This document shows positions 1-10,614 of a DNA stretch of 64,000 nucleotides, in pieces. The DNA is taken from the NCBI RefSeq assembly GCF_014205155.1, contig NZ_JACHMX010000001.1:1240001-1304000 (forward strand). The letters run 5' to 3'. Below the pieces are notes generated by a model that saw nothing but the letters and a program-made list of their open reading frames with translations, made no database searches and was not told where the DNA came from. Made by a program: the position numbers and the translations under genes. The stretch is from Amycolatopsis umgeniensis. Lineage in GTDB: Bacteria; Actinomycetota; Actinomycetes; Mycobacteriales; Pseudonocardiaceae. How positions within the stretch are numbered: position 1 is the stretch's first letter; each line of letters begins with the position of its first letter.

Positions 1-25
1 GTGGACACCGGTGGCGGCTTGAAAA

Positions 26-80
26 GTCCGTGAAGGACTCCTTGAGGGACTCTGGGTCCCTCAAGGAGTCCTTCACGGAC
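26..80. repeat. Intergenic palindrome, GTGAAGG/CCTTCAC family, copy 1
   Basis: Arms at 26-50 and 56-80 are perfect inverted repeats of 25 bases around a 5-base loop. They open with GTCCGTGAAGG and close with CCTTCACGGAC. The element lies just past the stop of the leftward GH31 gene, so it could act as a transcription terminator. The same arms recur at four other places in the window, so it belongs to a dispersed family. There is no T-run, so any terminator role is inferred from structure and position. Confidence 0.85.
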
Positions 81-91
81 AAGCGGCTAGC

Positions 92-3000
92 TCAGCCGAT
101 CCCCGCCGCGAAAACGTGCATCGCGGTGTTGGACGGGAGGGTCACCGCGACGACCTCCTTCCCCGTTGTCAGCGGGACGGAGTTCGCGAAGACCCGGTAC
201 GGCGTGGTCGGATACGCCGCCCCGGTGCGGGTGTTCTTGCCCATCACGGTCGCCACCGTCGTCGCGCCGTATTGGGCGGGATCGGCGCAGCACCAGTTGG
301 GGAAGCCGAGTTCGGCTTGGCTCGTGCTGCCGTCGGCGTAGCGGACGACGACAGTGCCCTTCGCCGTACCCGTGCCGGTTCCCGCCAGCACCAGTTTGGC
401 GCCCGTCCCCCGCACCGCGACGGTCTGACCGGACGCGAGGACGTTGTCCTTCTCGCCCGCGCCGGTCTTCGGCCACGTCAGCTGAGCACCGAGGGCGGTG
501 AAGCCCGCACCGGGCTCGAGCCCGGCTTCGGCCAGACCTTCGGCCCGGAAGCTGCTGCCGCCACCGTCGATGTCCCCCACCGCGACGTGGGCCGCGTCGG
601 TGACGCCGACGTTGCCGTAAGCCGCGGCCAGCGAGCCGTGCGGAACGGTGACCGTCACCGAGTCGGTGACCCGGTTCTCCCCGAGCCGCGCCTTGTACGA
701 CGCCGAAGCGGTGAGCTGGTAGTCGTCCGGTTTGATCCCCGCGTCCGGCGTCACCTTCACCGGGACGCTCACGGTCTTCCCCGGCATCACCAGTCGCGGC
801 CCGGCGGGCACCTCGACACGGAAGCCGTTGGCGGGCAAGGAGAACTTGACGTCCCGCACCGGCAGCGGCGTGCCGTTGGTGAAGCTCAGCGTGCCCGTCG
901 CGGTCTGCCCGGGACCGGCGACGGCCGGTACGGACAGGGCGACCGATCCGTTGCGGTCCTCGGGGAAGATCCCGCCGACGGCGCTCGTGCCGAACAGCCG
1001 GACGTCCTGGCGGTCACCGGCGCCGATCTTGCCGGTCTTGACCCGCGCGACCCCGCCGGTGGCCGGATCGAACCACCAGCCCGACGGCGCCGCGTCCAGT
1101 TCGGCCTTGCTGCCGTACTGCCGCAGGATCGACGTCCCGGCGAGGACCATCGCGGGCTTGCTTCCCGAGTGGACGGCCACCTGGTAGTTCCGTGACGCGG
1201 GCTTTCCCGCGTAGGAACCGGAACTGGCACCGATCCCGACGGTCACCGTGCCCAGGCCCGACTGCGGCGCGTCCACGGTGAACGTCTGCTTCGCCTGCTC
1301 ACCGTTCTTGTAGGCGCGGGTCGCGCCGTCGTCCTCGGTGAGGGTGAACGAACCCTTGCCCTGCGGGTAGACATCGAGGTCGAGCACACCCTTGTCCCGG
1401 GTCTGCCACGACTTCGTGCCCTCGGCCCACATCGGGACCACGGCCCCGGCGCGGACGAACAGCGGCAGGGTGTCGAGCGGCGCGTCGTAACCGTCCACAG
1501 TGGTCGGTCCGGTGTAGGTCTTGCCGCTCCAGTAGTCGACCCAGGTGCCCTTCGGCAGGTAGATGCCGTTGCGGACGGTGGCGTTCTCGTACACCGGCGC
1601 GACCAGGAAGTCCTTGCCGGACAGGAACTCGTACTTCGCCTTCTCGCCCCAGACGTTCGGGTCGTCGGGGTATTCGAGCGCCAGCGGGCGGACCTGCCCG
1701 ACGCCGGTCCGGTGGGCTTCCACCGAATGGCTGTAGGTGTAGGGCAGCAGCCGTTCCTTGAGCAGCAGGTACTTGCGGTTGATCGAGGTGAACGGCTCGC
1801 CGTACTTCCACGGCTGCTTGTCCGAGGCGGCCCAGCCGTCCATCGTCATCGAGACCGGCAGGAACGCCTTCCACTGCAGGTCGCGGACGTAGGTCTGCGG
1901 ACTGCCGCCGAAGATGCCGTCGATGTCGCCGGTGTTGTAGGCGATACCGGACGTCGTGGCGCCGGCGTAGGTCGGGATCTGCCACTTGATGTAGTCGTAG
2001 GAACCGGCCTGGTCGCCGCTCCACAGCACGCCGCAGCGCTGCGCGCCCGCCCAGCTGACCGGTGTCCAGACGAAGCCGCGCGCGTCGCTGTTGTCCTCGA
2101 TGCCCTTGTGCGCGGTGTCGCAGGCGTCCAGCGCGAACTGGTAGCCAGGGCCGACCCACGCGACGTCGAGTTTGCGGACCCGGACCCCGGCCTTGACCTC
2201 TTCCACCTGGTTCGGCACGCCGTTCTCGGTCCACAGACCCAGCTGCATGTTGTTCTTGCGCAGGCCTTCGCCCGTCTGCTGCAGGTTTTCGTACCCGCAG
2301 CCGTAACCGTCGTTGACGAGCATCCAGCCGTTGGGCATCCCGTGCTCGGTGTACCCCTCCGCGACCTTCACCGCGTCCAGCGTGTGCCGCTCGCCGCGAT
2401 TGGCGTTGTGCAGGTAGCAGTCGGCGTCACCGTGCTCGAGCCCGTAGAGCGGCGGCAGGAACGGCTTCCCGACCAGATCGGTGTAGCCGGTGATGACGTC
2501 CTTGAGGCCGTTCCCGACCACGTAGGTCGCGTCGAAGCGGCGCTCGTCGTGAGTGGTGCGCACCGGCTCGGTGAAGGCGTACTTGCCTTGCGCGAAGGTG
2601 TTGCGCAGCACGCCGTATCCCGCCGTGGAGGCGTAGAACGGCTGCGAATTCGGGGCCCCGCCGTCATTCCAGTTGTAGTCGGCGAAGATCCGGATCGTCT
2701 GGTCACGGTGGCTGAAGCGGCCGTTCTGCTCGCCACCGCCGACGAACTGCTCGGCCGCCGTCCGCGCCAGGGTCTGGGTGGTCTGCTTGTCGGTCCACGA
2801 GAGCGGCGCCGACTCCTCCCACAGGCGTTTGCGATCCGCGCCGTCGTACAACGCGAGCCGCATCGGGTGTTTGTACGCCCGCAACGTCGCCTTGGCCGTG
2901 GAAACCGCCCAGTAGTCCCCCTTGTCGGTCCTCTTGGGTGTGACCGGATCGCCCGTGCGCGGCAGCACGATCTTGCTCCCGGCGGGATCGGTGAACGTGC

Positions 3001-3226
3001 CGTCCGGCGCCAGCCAGACCCGGACGGCGCCTTCGGCCGGGAAGCTGACGCGCACGGCGGCGCTTCCCGAATTCAGCGTGACCGTGGGGCCCTCGGCGGA
3101 AATTCCGGTCAGATCGCCCAGCTTGCCGGACGGCGCCGCGGCCGGATCGGCGTGGGCGAGGACCGGGGAAAGTCCGAGTAGGGCCACCGCGGCCAAACCA
3201 CTCAGGGATTGCGCAACTCTGCTCAT
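92..3226 (-). CDS. Secreted GH31 glycoside hydrolase, possibly alpha-N-acetylgalactosaminidase
   Basis: This 1044-residue exported glycosidase has a signal peptide at about residues 1-27 (cleavage after AHA). The GH31 barrel spans about 160-640 and C-terminal beta-sandwich (NEW3/NPCBM-type) regions follow. Asp354 in KLDVAW sits where GH31 enzymes have the nucleophile, and Asp405 in LWSGDQ matches the acid/base. The stretch NTGDIDGIFGGSPQTYVRD (about 431-449) recalls the GH31 subfamily of alpha-N-acetylgalactosaminidases rather than starch-active enzymes. That recollection is not a search result. The start at 3226 is chosen because GAAAGG lies 8 bases upstream and the signal peptide begins there; the frame extends 17 codons further up without a ribosome site. 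It closes a locus with a sugar importer, an AgaS-like isomerase, a PfkB kinase and a tagatose-type aldolase, which supports an amino-sugar or galactose-type substrate. Alternatives are alpha-glucosidase or alpha-xylosidase. Confidence 0.85.
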   Translation of the reverse strand: MSRVAQSLSGLAAVALLGLSPVLAHADPAAAPSGKLGDLTGISAEGPTVTLNSGSAAVRVSFPAEGAVRVWLAPDGTFTDPAGSKIVLPRTGDPVTPKRTDKGDYWAVSTAKATLRAYKHPMRLALYDGADRKRLWEESAPLSWTDKQTTQTLARTAAEQFVGGGEQNGRFSHRDQTIRIFADYNWNDGGAPNSQPFYASTAGYGVLRNTFAQGKYAFTEPVRTTHDERRFDATYVVGNGLKDVITGYTDLVGKPFLPPLYGLEHGDADCYLHNANRGERHTLDAVKVAEGYTEHGMPNGWMLVNDGYGCGYENLQQTGEGLRKNNMQLGLWTENGVPNQVEEVKAGVRVRKLDVAWVGPGYQFALDACDTAHKGIEDNSDARGFVWTPVSWAGAQRCGVLWSGDQAGSYDYIKWQIPTYAGATTSGIAYNTGDIDGIFGGSPQTYVRDLQWKAFLPVSMTMDGWAASDKQPWKYGEPFTSINRKYLLLKERLLPYTYSHSVEAHRTGVGQVRPLALEYPDDPNVWGEKAKYEFLSGKDFLVAPVYENATVRNGIYLPKGTWVDYWSGKTYTGPTTVDGYDAPLDTLPLFVRAGAVVPMWAEGTKSWQTRDKGVLDLDVYPQGKGSFTLTEDDGATRAYKNGEQAKQTFTVDAPQSGLGTVTVGIGASSGSYAGKPASRNYQVAVHSGSKPAMVLAGTSILRQYGSKAELDAAPSGWWFDPATGGVARVKTGKIGAGDRQDVRLFGTSAVGGIFPEDRNGSVALSVPAVAGPGQTATGTLSFTNGTPLPVRDVKFSLPANGFRVEVPAGPRLVMPGKTVSVPVKVTPDAGIKPDDYQLTASASYKARLGENRVTDSVTVTVPHGSLAAAYGNVGVTDAAHVAVGDIDGGGSSFRAEGLAEAGLEPGAGFTALGAQLTWPKTGAGEKDNVLASGQTVAVRGTGAKLVLAGTGTGTAKGTVVVRYADGSTSQAELGFPNWCCADPAQYGATTVATVMGKNTRTGAAYPTTPYRVFANSVPLTTGKEVVAVTLPSNTAMHVFAAGIG

Positions 3227-3265
3227 TCGAGACACCTTTCGCGCATGAATACGCAAGATGGTCTC

Positions 3266-3293
3266 TGTATAGCGCACGGTTCGCGCAAAGTCA
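3266..3293 (-). promoter_or_regulatory. Possible GH31 gene promoter with repeated GCGC half-sites
   Basis: On the minus strand, TGACTT (3288-3293) and TATACA (3266-3271) are spaced by 16 bases, about 40 bases upstream of the GH31 start. The spacer contains TTGCGCGAA and GTGCGC, resembling GCGTGAAA and GTGCGC elements upstream of the importer and isomerase genes. It could be a site for the neighbouring DeoR-family regulator. The promoter match is weak. Confidence 0.3.
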
Positions 3294-3366
3294 TCCGCCG
3301 AAGCGGTGCAGCCGACTTTCGTCGGGTCGGCCGAAGATCCTTATGTCACAAGGAGTGCGCAAAGTC

Positions 3367-3413
3367 GTGAAGGCCCCCTTCCCTACCCTCAAGGTAGGAA
3401 AGGGGGCCTTCAC
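3367..3413. repeat. Intergenic palindrome, GTGAAGG/CCTTCAC family, copy 2
   Basis: Arms at 3367-3387 and 3393-3413 pair over 21 bases with one mismatch. The loop is 5 bases. It sits just beyond the stop of the leftward deoR-type gene and upstream of the GH31 gene, so it may separate the two transcripts. It is the second of five long copies in the window. Confidence 0.85.
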
Positions 3414-3421
3414 GGACTTGG

Positions 3422-4207
3422 TCAGACCGCCTGGACCTCGACCCCAGCGGCCTCGAAGGCACGCAGCACCTTCGGGTCGGCGTTGGAATCCGTCACCAGG
3501 GCGTGCACCTGCGGCGTCGAGCAGATCCGTGCGAACGCGCGACGGCCCAGTTTCGAACCGTCGGCGACCGCGACGACGCGTTCCGCCCGCTCGACCATCA
3601 GCCGGTTGATACTCGCCTCACCCTCGTGGTGGGCGAAGGCGCCGGCCTCGGCGTCGAACGCGTCGACACCGAGGAACAGCAGGTCGATCGTCAGTTCGCT
3701 GAGCACCCGGGTGGCCAGCGGACCGCTGAGCTCGAACGACTGCGGACGCGCGACACCACCGGTCACCACGATCTTCACATGCGGCCGCACGGCCAGTTCG
3801 TGCGCGATGTTCAGCGCGTTGGTGACCACCGTCAGCCCCGGCGAATCACGCAGGCCCGCCAGATCCGACCGGGTCGCCAGTGAACGCGCGACCCCGGCCG
3901 TGGTCGTCCCGCCGTTGAGGCCGACCACCATGCCCTGCGCCACGAGCGCCGCCGCGGCGACACTGATCCGCTGCTTCTCGGGCACGTGCCGTGCGGTCTT
4001 GTACCGCAATGGCAGGTCGTAGGCGAGATCGTTGGCCACCGCGCCACCCCGGGTGCGGGTGAGCAATTGCTGCTCCGCCAGGTGGTCGAGGTCGCGCCGG
4101 ATCGTGGCCGCGGAGACGTTCAACTCCTCGGCCACGTCCTCGACGTCGATCTTTTCCCGCTGCCCCAGCAGGTCCAGCAGGGTGCTCAGCCGTTCGTGCC
4201 GGGCCAT
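3422..4207 (-). CDS. DeoR-family transcriptional repressor of the sugar locus
   Basis: This is a 261-residue DeoR/AgaR-type regulator. The N-terminal winged helix-turn-helix (about residues 3-57) carries the family pattern VSAATIRRDLDHLAEQQLLTR. The remainder is a sugar-phosphate sensor domain with the NGGTTT motif, related to ribose-phosphate isomerase folds. The start at 4207 is preferred over one 19 codons upstream because AGGAG lies 8 bases ahead of it and the HTH begins immediately. Family members usually repress nearby sugar genes and release DNA on binding a phosphorylated intermediate. The genes to its right (importer, kinase, aldolase, isomerase) and the GH31 gene to its left are the natural targets. 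A 126-base gap upstream suggests its own promoter; that gap holds GCGCAACGTC and ATGCGCGA, related to the candidate operator elements elsewhere in the locus. Confidence 0.9.
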   Translation of the reverse strand: MARHERLSTLLDLLGQREKIDVEDVAEELNVSAATIRRDLDHLAEQQLLTRTRGGAVANDLAYDLPLRYKTARHVPEKQRISVAAAALVAQGMVVGLNGGTTTAGVARSLATRSDLAGLRDSPGLTVVTNALNIAHELAVRPHVKIVVTGGVARPQSFELSGPLATRVLSELTIDLLFLGVDAFDAEAGAFAHHEGEASINRLMVERAERVVAVADGSKLGRRAFARICSTPQVHALVTDSNADPKVLRAFEAAGVEVQAV

Positions 4208-4333
4208 CCGCGCCACTCCTAGCTCGCTGCGGCCTATCGCGCATGACGTTGCGCTGTTGGCCACTGTTTCGAGCAGTATGCTGCATCGCGGTTGTCCGCC
4301 GCGAGCGGCACGCCGGTCGAGTGGCCCGGCCGC

Positions 4334-6186
4334 TCACTTCATCCGGAAGTCATGGTGTTCCGGCAGCGGTTCGTCGGAAACCGCCGCCCAGGTGTCCGAT
4401 AGAGACGTTTCCCCTTCCCTGAGGTTCGCGACCTCGAAACCCGTGTCGTACACGGCCTTGGCCGCGGCGAGGTCACCTCGCGCGAGGTGGATGCGGGCGG
4501 CCAGCAGGGCGATCCGCCCCTCCTGGGGCAGCCCGTCCAGCAGTTCGCTCGCTTCGTCCGGGAGTCCCGCGGCGAGGTGCGCCGCGATCGCCTCCACGAC
4601 CAGAGGGCGCAGCGACGGCGCTAGGCCGACAGCCCGCCGGTACAGCCAAGCGGCCTCGTGCCCGGAGGTGGCCACCGCGAGATTCCGCAGTGCCCAAGGG
4701 TTCTCGTCCGCCGCGACGGACTCGCGCCAGGCCCGGACCGCGTCCGACTGCCGTCCGGCCGCCCAGTGCGCGACGCCGCGGTGATACCAGCTCAGCCAAT
4801 TCTTCGGGGCGTACTCCATGAGATCCGCCCAGTACCGGTTCACCAGCGTCGACGGCGGCACGGCGAGCGGATCCCCGTCCGGCGGCGTCCCGTCCAGCAA
4901 CGCGAGCCACGGTTCCTGATCCGGACCGAGGGAATCGTCGGGGAACGGCGTGCCGGGCAGGCACATCGGCGCCCGCCGGTTTTCCAGCGCTCCCCAGCCG
5001 GAGCCGGTGGCCAAGAACGTTTCCGGGGTGGCGTCGGCGATCTTCCGCCAAGCGTCGTGATACTCGTCCATGAGCTCCGCCGACGGCAGACCCGCGGCGA
5101 CGGCCTCGCGAGCCGCCGTCCAGTCGTCCCCGTGCACCACCGCGGGCTCCGCGGTGACCGGACCATAGGCCTCCAGCCAGTCCCAGCTCTCCCCCGGCGG
5201 CAACCGCAGATGTTCCAGCTGGGTGCGGGCCAGACCGGCCTGGATCTCCAGATAGCCGCCCGCGCCGGGAGCCAGCCACTCCTGCCAGCGGCGCCCGCCC
5301 GCGGACTCGCCCCACAGGAACAGCTTCCGTCCACGCAGACGTTCGGTGGACAGCTGGGCCAGCCCCGTCCCGTCCTGCTCGACGGCCGCGACCCACGGCC
5401 TTCCGGCCACCTCGAAGAAGTAGTCCGCCGCGGTTTCCGCGCGGGCCGGGTAGGTCAGCTCGCCGGGGACGTCGACCAGATCGAGCCGTCCCGAATAGCC
5501 GTAGTGCCAAGCTTGTGTCGCGGGAGCCAGCACGCGGGTGCCCTCGTTCTGAGGCACCGCGATGTTGGACCACCAGTACACCGGGACGTCGTAGGGATGC
5601 GGGTTCCGCACCCGCACCGCCACGAGCAGCTGGTCCGAACCGTCGGGCAGCCAGAAGTCGACCTGATACGGCAGGTCGCGGGTCCGTTCCCATTCCCACA
5701 GCCGCAGTACCGGCGTGCCGTCCGGTCCCTCGATCTCCGCGGCGAACATCGGCTCGCAGGTCAGCGTCGTATGGCCGGTGCTGCCGAGGTTCCACTCGAC
5801 GCCACCGGCGAACCACGCGTCCCGCAGGGCGAGGTTCGCGGGCTGGAGCACCGGATTGCGGTAGAGCAGCTCGCGCCCGGACGGCTTGTGGACCAGGGAG
5901 AACAGCCGCCCGCCCAGCGACGGCAGCACGGTGGCGCGGAGCTTGTCGTTCTCCAGCACCATCGCCGGGAGCTCGCGTTCGACGCGCTCGCGGGTGTAGC
6001 CGTCCTGGAGCAGGCACGGCAAGGTGGTGTCCAGGCGGCCGTACCCGATGTTCTCCGCCAGATCCGGCGGCAGCTCGTCCACATTGGACACCTTGGCCAC
6101 CGCCTCGGGTTTCCGGAGCGGCGGCAACGGGTTCTCCGGTCCCAGCTCGGCGGCCGGGAGCACCAGCCCGGTGCGGTACAGGCGGG

Positions 6187-6190
<4 letters not shown>
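4334..6190 (-). CDS. DUF5107 domain protein with C-terminal TPR-like repeats
   Basis: This 618-residue cytoplasmic protein has no signal peptide. The first ~350 residues match the DUF5107 family, which has an aldose-epimerase/galactose-mutarotase-like beta fold. They contain the characteristic WNLGSTGHT and YWWSNIAVPQ stretches. The C-terminal ~200 residues are alpha-helical with TPR-like units (for example WYHRGVAHWAAGRQSDAVRAW). Its start overlaps the stop of the importer ATPase gene by 4 bases, so the two are translated as a coupled pair. DUF5107 genes often sit in carbohydrate-utilisation operons, but no reaction is firmly assigned. A role in handling the imported sugar (mutarotation, or binding and hydrolysis of an oligosaccharide) is inferred from position only. 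Confidence 0.8.
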
Positions 6191-7254
<1,064 letters not shown>

Positions 7255-7260
7255 CAGGTC

Positions 7261-8190
7261 CTACTTTCCGGCGCCGAGGGTCAGGCCGGTGATGATCCGG
7301 CGGGCGAGTACGAGGTAGAGCACGAGCATCGGGAGCACGACGATCGCCACCCCGGCGATGAGGCCGCCGTACTCCGACTGGTAGCTCGCGGCCCCGTAGA
7401 AGGTGAAGAGCGCGCGGGAGAGCGTGAAATGCGCCTGGTCCTTGAGGAACACGATCGCCAGCAGCGTCTCGTTCCACAGGCCGATGGCGTTCAGCGTCAG
7501 CGCGGTGATCATGCCGCCGCGTGTCAGCGGCAGCATGACCGAGAAGAAGGTGCGCATCGGCGAGGCGCCGTCGAGCGCGGCCGCCTCCTCCAGTTCGTCC
7601 GGCAGCGATCGGAAGAAACCGGTCATCAGGAACACCGTGAACGGGATGGACAGCGCCACGTACAGCACGAACAGGCCGTACTCGTTGTCCAGGTGGATTT
7701 TGCTGAGCACCACGAACAGCGGGATGATCACGGTCTGGAACGGCACGCCCATGCCGATCGCGACGACGTTGGTCATCGGTCCGGCGCCGCGGACACCGAG
7801 CCTGGTCAGGGCATACGCGCAGGGCGCCGAGACGGCGACCGTCACGACCGTCGCGAGCCCGACGAGGACCACGGTGGTCAGCACGGCGTCGCCGAAGCCC
7901 GCGTTGTTCCAGGCGTAGATGAAGTTCCGGAACGGTTTCCCGTTCTTGAACCACTGGTACGGCAGGTCGAACGGCTTGGTGAAGATCTCCACCGGCGTTT
8001 TGAACGACGCCGTGAGCAGCCAGTACAGCACCAGGACGTTGCCGGCGGTGAACAGCCAGACGATCGTGGAACCCAGGACACGCAACGGGCTGAACCGTTT
8101 GGAGCCGGGCGCCGGGCGCGGTTTGCGCGGCGGCTTGCGCACCGGTTTCGCCGCTCGCCGCGCGGGCGCCTCGACGTCGGTGACGGACAT
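7261..8190 (-). CDS. Carbohydrate ABC transporter permease (MalG/UgpE type)
   Basis: This 309-residue inner-membrane protein has six predicted helices. The cytoplasmic EAA loop reads EEAAALDGASPMRTFFSVMLPL, the signature that contacts the ATPase. A basic, Pro-rich N-terminal tail precedes the first helix. The start at 8190 is chosen because GAGGGAGA sits just upstream; a start 10 codons earlier would overlap the other permease gene. CUT1 importers move mono- and oligosaccharides. With the upstream permease and lipoprotein it completes the transporter. Confidence 0.93.
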   Translation of the reverse strand: MSVTDVEAPARRAAKPVRKPPRKPRPAPGSKRFSPLRVLGSTIVWLFTAGNVLVLYWLLTASFKTPVEIFTKPFDLPYQWFKNGKPFRNFIYAWNNAGFGDAVLTTVVLVGLATVVTVAVSAPCAYALTRLGVRGAGPMTNVVAIGMGVPFQTVIIPLFVVLSKIHLDNEYGLFVLYVALSIPFTVFLMTGFFRSLPDELEEAAALDGASPMRTFFSVMLPLTRGGMITALTLNAIGLWNETLLAIVFLKDQAHFTLSRALFTFYGAASYQSEYGGLIAGVAIVVLPMLVLYLVLARRIITGLTLGAGK

Positions 8191-8200
8191 TTCGTCTCCC

Positions 8201-9142
8201 TCAGAACTGGATCGCGTCACGGCGCATCAAACGACGGAGCAGGACGACGAGCACGGACACCAGCGCGATCATCGCCACCGCGCAGGCACAGGCGGCACCG
8301 AAGTCCGGGGTGCCGTTCGAGCCGAAGGTCCGGTCGAACACGTAGATCCCCAGCGTCCAGGCCTGGTTGGGCGGGGCGTAGGTCCCAGGCCCCGCCAGCA
8401 CGAACACCAGCTCGAAGATCTTGAGCGCGTTGATCGTCCACAGCACCCCGGCGACGCCGACGACGTCCCACGTCATCGGCAGCGTGATGTTGCGGAACTT
8501 CTGCCACGGCGACGCGCCGCCCAGTTCGGCGTCCTCGTAGAGGTAGGGCGGGATGCGGTCGACCGCGGCCATCAGGATGGTGATGTAGAAGCCCGAACTC
8601 GCCCAGATCAGCGACGCCGTCACCACACCGGTCACATTGGACGGTGCGAGGAACTTCGCCGCGTCCGCGCCGAGGCTCTCCATCACGTAGTTCGCCAGCC
8701 CCTGTTTCCCCGGCTGGTACTTGAACACGAAGCCGAGGAACATGCCGAGCGCCACCGGCGCCACGATGTTCGGGAAGAACAGGATGGCGCGGACGGTCTT
8801 CCCGCCCTTCATGTCCCGCAGCACCATGGTGAACAGGAAGGCCAGCGCGAACGTGCCGATCCCGCCGAGGAACACGTAGATCAGCGTGTTGCCGAAGGCG
8901 TACTGGAACGAGTCGCTCGACACCATCTGCCTGTAGTTGGTGACGCCGTTGGGTTTCGGCGTGTCCCCCGCCCCGGCCCAGCTGGTGAAGCTCAGCACCA
9001 CGGTCGCGATCGTCGGCAGCACCAGGAAGGCCAGGTACAGCGCCAGCGCCGGCGCCGCGAACGGCCAGAACAGCCGTTTCTTGCGTTGCAAGTGGGCCCC
9101 GGCCTTCAAGGGCCGCGCCGACTTGGTCGTGACCGTGGCCAT
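8201..9142 (-). CDS. Carbohydrate ABC transporter permease (MalF/UgpA type)
   Basis: This 313-residue membrane permease has six helices and an EAA loop (YLYEDAELGGASPWQKFRNITLPM) for docking the ATPase. Translation starts at 9142 inside a TGATG overlap with the binding-protein stop, so the two genes are translationally coupled. The frame carries the typical basic N-terminus (HLQRKKRLFW) before helix 1. It is the first permease of the heterodimer; the second begins 10 bases after its stop. Confidence 0.93.
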   Translation of the reverse strand: MATVTTKSARPLKAGAHLQRKKRLFWPFAAPALALYLAFLVLPTIATVVLSFTSWAGAGDTPKPNGVTNYRQMVSSDSFQYAFGNTLIYVFLGGIGTFALAFLFTMVLRDMKGGKTVRAILFFPNIVAPVALGMFLGFVFKYQPGKQGLANYVMESLGADAAKFLAPSNVTGVVTASLIWASSGFYITILMAAVDRIPPYLYEDAELGGASPWQKFRNITLPMTWDVVGVAGVLWTINALKIFELVFVLAGPGTYAPPNQAWTLGIYVFDRTFGSNGTPDFGAACACAVAMIALVSVLVVLLRRLMRRDAIQF

Positions 9143-10533
9143 CAGCCCTGGTTCCTCCAGAATTCGGCGCCCTTGGTGGCGAGCTGGTCCACGAACTGTT
9201 CCGGAGTGATCTGCCCCTTCAGCAGGGCGATGTCGGCCGGGTCGAAGACGTCGGTCTGCCATTTGCCACCGGCGATGCCGTCGATCCCGTCGTACTGCAG
9301 GACGTGTTCCTTCTTCGGGTCGTCCAGCGCGGCCTTGACCTGCTTGAGGTCGTCCGGCACGGCGAGGTCGGCACGCGGCACGAGGTTGTCGGCCACCGCC
9401 GGGATCCCGGAAAGCAGGTCCTTGTTGAGGAAGTAGGCGATGAACGCCTTCGCGCCCTCGGCGTGCTTGGCCTTCTTGGTCACCGAGAAGCCGATCGACA
9501 TCTGCTCGACGGTGTCGTGCGTGGCGCCGTCGGGCATCGGGAACTGGAACGAGCCGTAATTGATCTTCGTTCCGGCGCCCTGCTTGTCCAGGTACTCGCG
9601 GGTCTCGCTCGGCGCCCAGCTGCCGACGTAGAGGAAGCGGGAGTCGCCGTCCGCCCAGCGCTGCTGCACCTGCGGGAACTTCGCCGCGTCCCAGCCGTCG
9701 ATGAAGTGCTTCGGCAGCTTCGCGGTTTCGGTGGCGGCCTTGAGGAAACCGGGCTCGGTCTTCCACGCCTGACCGGTCTTGTCGGTCGCCGCCTTGTAGA
9801 TCCCGCCGGCGCCGACGTAGCGCTCGGCGAGCTGGGTGTAGAAGTACATGTTGTAGAACGGGATGTCGCCGTCGAGGCTGATGGCCGACTTGCCGTCGGC
9901 CTTCGCCTTGTCGAACAGGCCGATCAGTTCGTCCATCGTCTTCGGCTGCTGGATGTCGCCCGCGGTGTCCTTGTTGAACCACCAGGCGCTCGACTGGATC
10001 GTGTACGGGACCATGAAGTTGTGTCCCTCGCGGTCCTTGTTCTGCGGGAAGTCGTATGAGCTGGGCGAAAGCACGTCCTTGACGGTCTTGTCGCCCTCAC
10101 CGACCTTCATCGCGAAGACGTCGTCGACGCTCTGCGTGCCGCCAGGCGTCATGATCGCGGCGCCGACCTTGCTGACGTCCTGGTCGAACAGATCCGGGAC
10201 GGCGTCGGTGTTCAGCGCGGGCACCAGGTTCTGGGTGTAGGCCTTGCGGCCCAGCCACTGCACGTCGACCTTGACGCCGGTCTTCTCCTGGAAGCATTTG
10301 AAAGCCTTTTGCAGGACCTTGCCCTGCGGCTCGTCGGCCGTCCACATGGACCAGTACGTGAATTCCTTGTCCGTCGCGGGTTTCACCCCCGCTTCCGGAC
10401 AGGGCGCGTTGAGGAACTGATCGACGCCCGGAAGCGCGTTCTCGCCGGTGCCACCGGCCGTGTCCCCGCCGCCGCATCCCGCGAGCAGGAGCGCCGCCCC
10501 TGCCGTCAATGCCGTGAGCTTGCCTACCCGCAT
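9142..10533 (-). CDS. Sugar-binding lipoprotein of the ABC importer
   Basis: This 463-residue family-1 extracellular solute-binding protein has a lipobox LLAGC near residue 19, so the mature protein is anchored to the outer face of the membrane. The body has the two-lobe binding-protein pattern, with YWSMWTADEPQGKVLQKAFKCF near the N-terminus and a long C-terminal lobe. The start at 10533 is chosen because AGGTGG lies upstream and the signal sequence MRVGKLTALTAGAAL starts there. It captures the sugar released by the GH31 enzyme, if the locus works as one pathway. A separate promoter region precedes it. Confidence 0.93.
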   Translation of the reverse strand: MRVGKLTALTAGAALLLAGCGGGDTAGGTGENALPGVDQFLNAPCPEAGVKPATDKEFTYWSMWTADEPQGKVLQKAFKCFQEKTGVKVDVQWLGRKAYTQNLVPALNTDAVPDLFDQDVSKVGAAIMTPGGTQSVDDVFAMKVGEGDKTVKDVLSPSSYDFPQNKDREGHNFMVPYTIQSSAWWFNKDTAGDIQQPKTMDELIGLFDKAKADGKSAISLDGDIPFYNMYFYTQLAERYVGAGGIYKAATDKTGQAWKTEPGFLKAATETAKLPKHFIDGWDAAKFPQVQQRWADGDSRFLYVGSWAPSETREYLDKQGAGTKINYGSFQFPMPDGATHDTVEQMSIGFSVTKKAKHAEGAKAFIAYFLNKDLLSGIPAVADNLVPRADLAVPDDLKQVKAALDDPKKEHVLQYDGIDGIAGGKWQTDVFDPADIALLKGQITPEQFVDQLATKGAEFWRNQG

Positions 10534-10580
10534 CCGCCACCACCTGGATCGAAGATCACACAAGTTCTGCTTGTTCTTGC

Positions 10581-10611
10581 GCAGTTTTGTGAGGTTTCAC
10601 GCACATGTCAA
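10581..10611 (-). promoter_or_regulatory. Promoter/operator region of the importer operon
   Basis: On the minus strand TTGACA (10606-10611) and AAAACT (10583-10588) are 17 bases apart. The exact 11-mer GCAGTTTTGTG (plus strand 10581-10591) overlaps the -10 position and recurs at 13332-13342 in the promoter of the isomerase gene. GCGTGAAA lies between the boxes, and TGCGCAA follows the -10. The shared word is a candidate site for the local DeoR-type repressor. Confidence 0.5.
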
Positions 10612-10614
10612 CAC

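Noticed and set aside
8201..9982. A 593-codon reading of the first permease gene starting inside the binding-protein gene
   Set aside because: The extra 280 codons are an off-frame reading of the binding protein. The permease start at 9142 has a TGATG overlap and a proper N-terminus.
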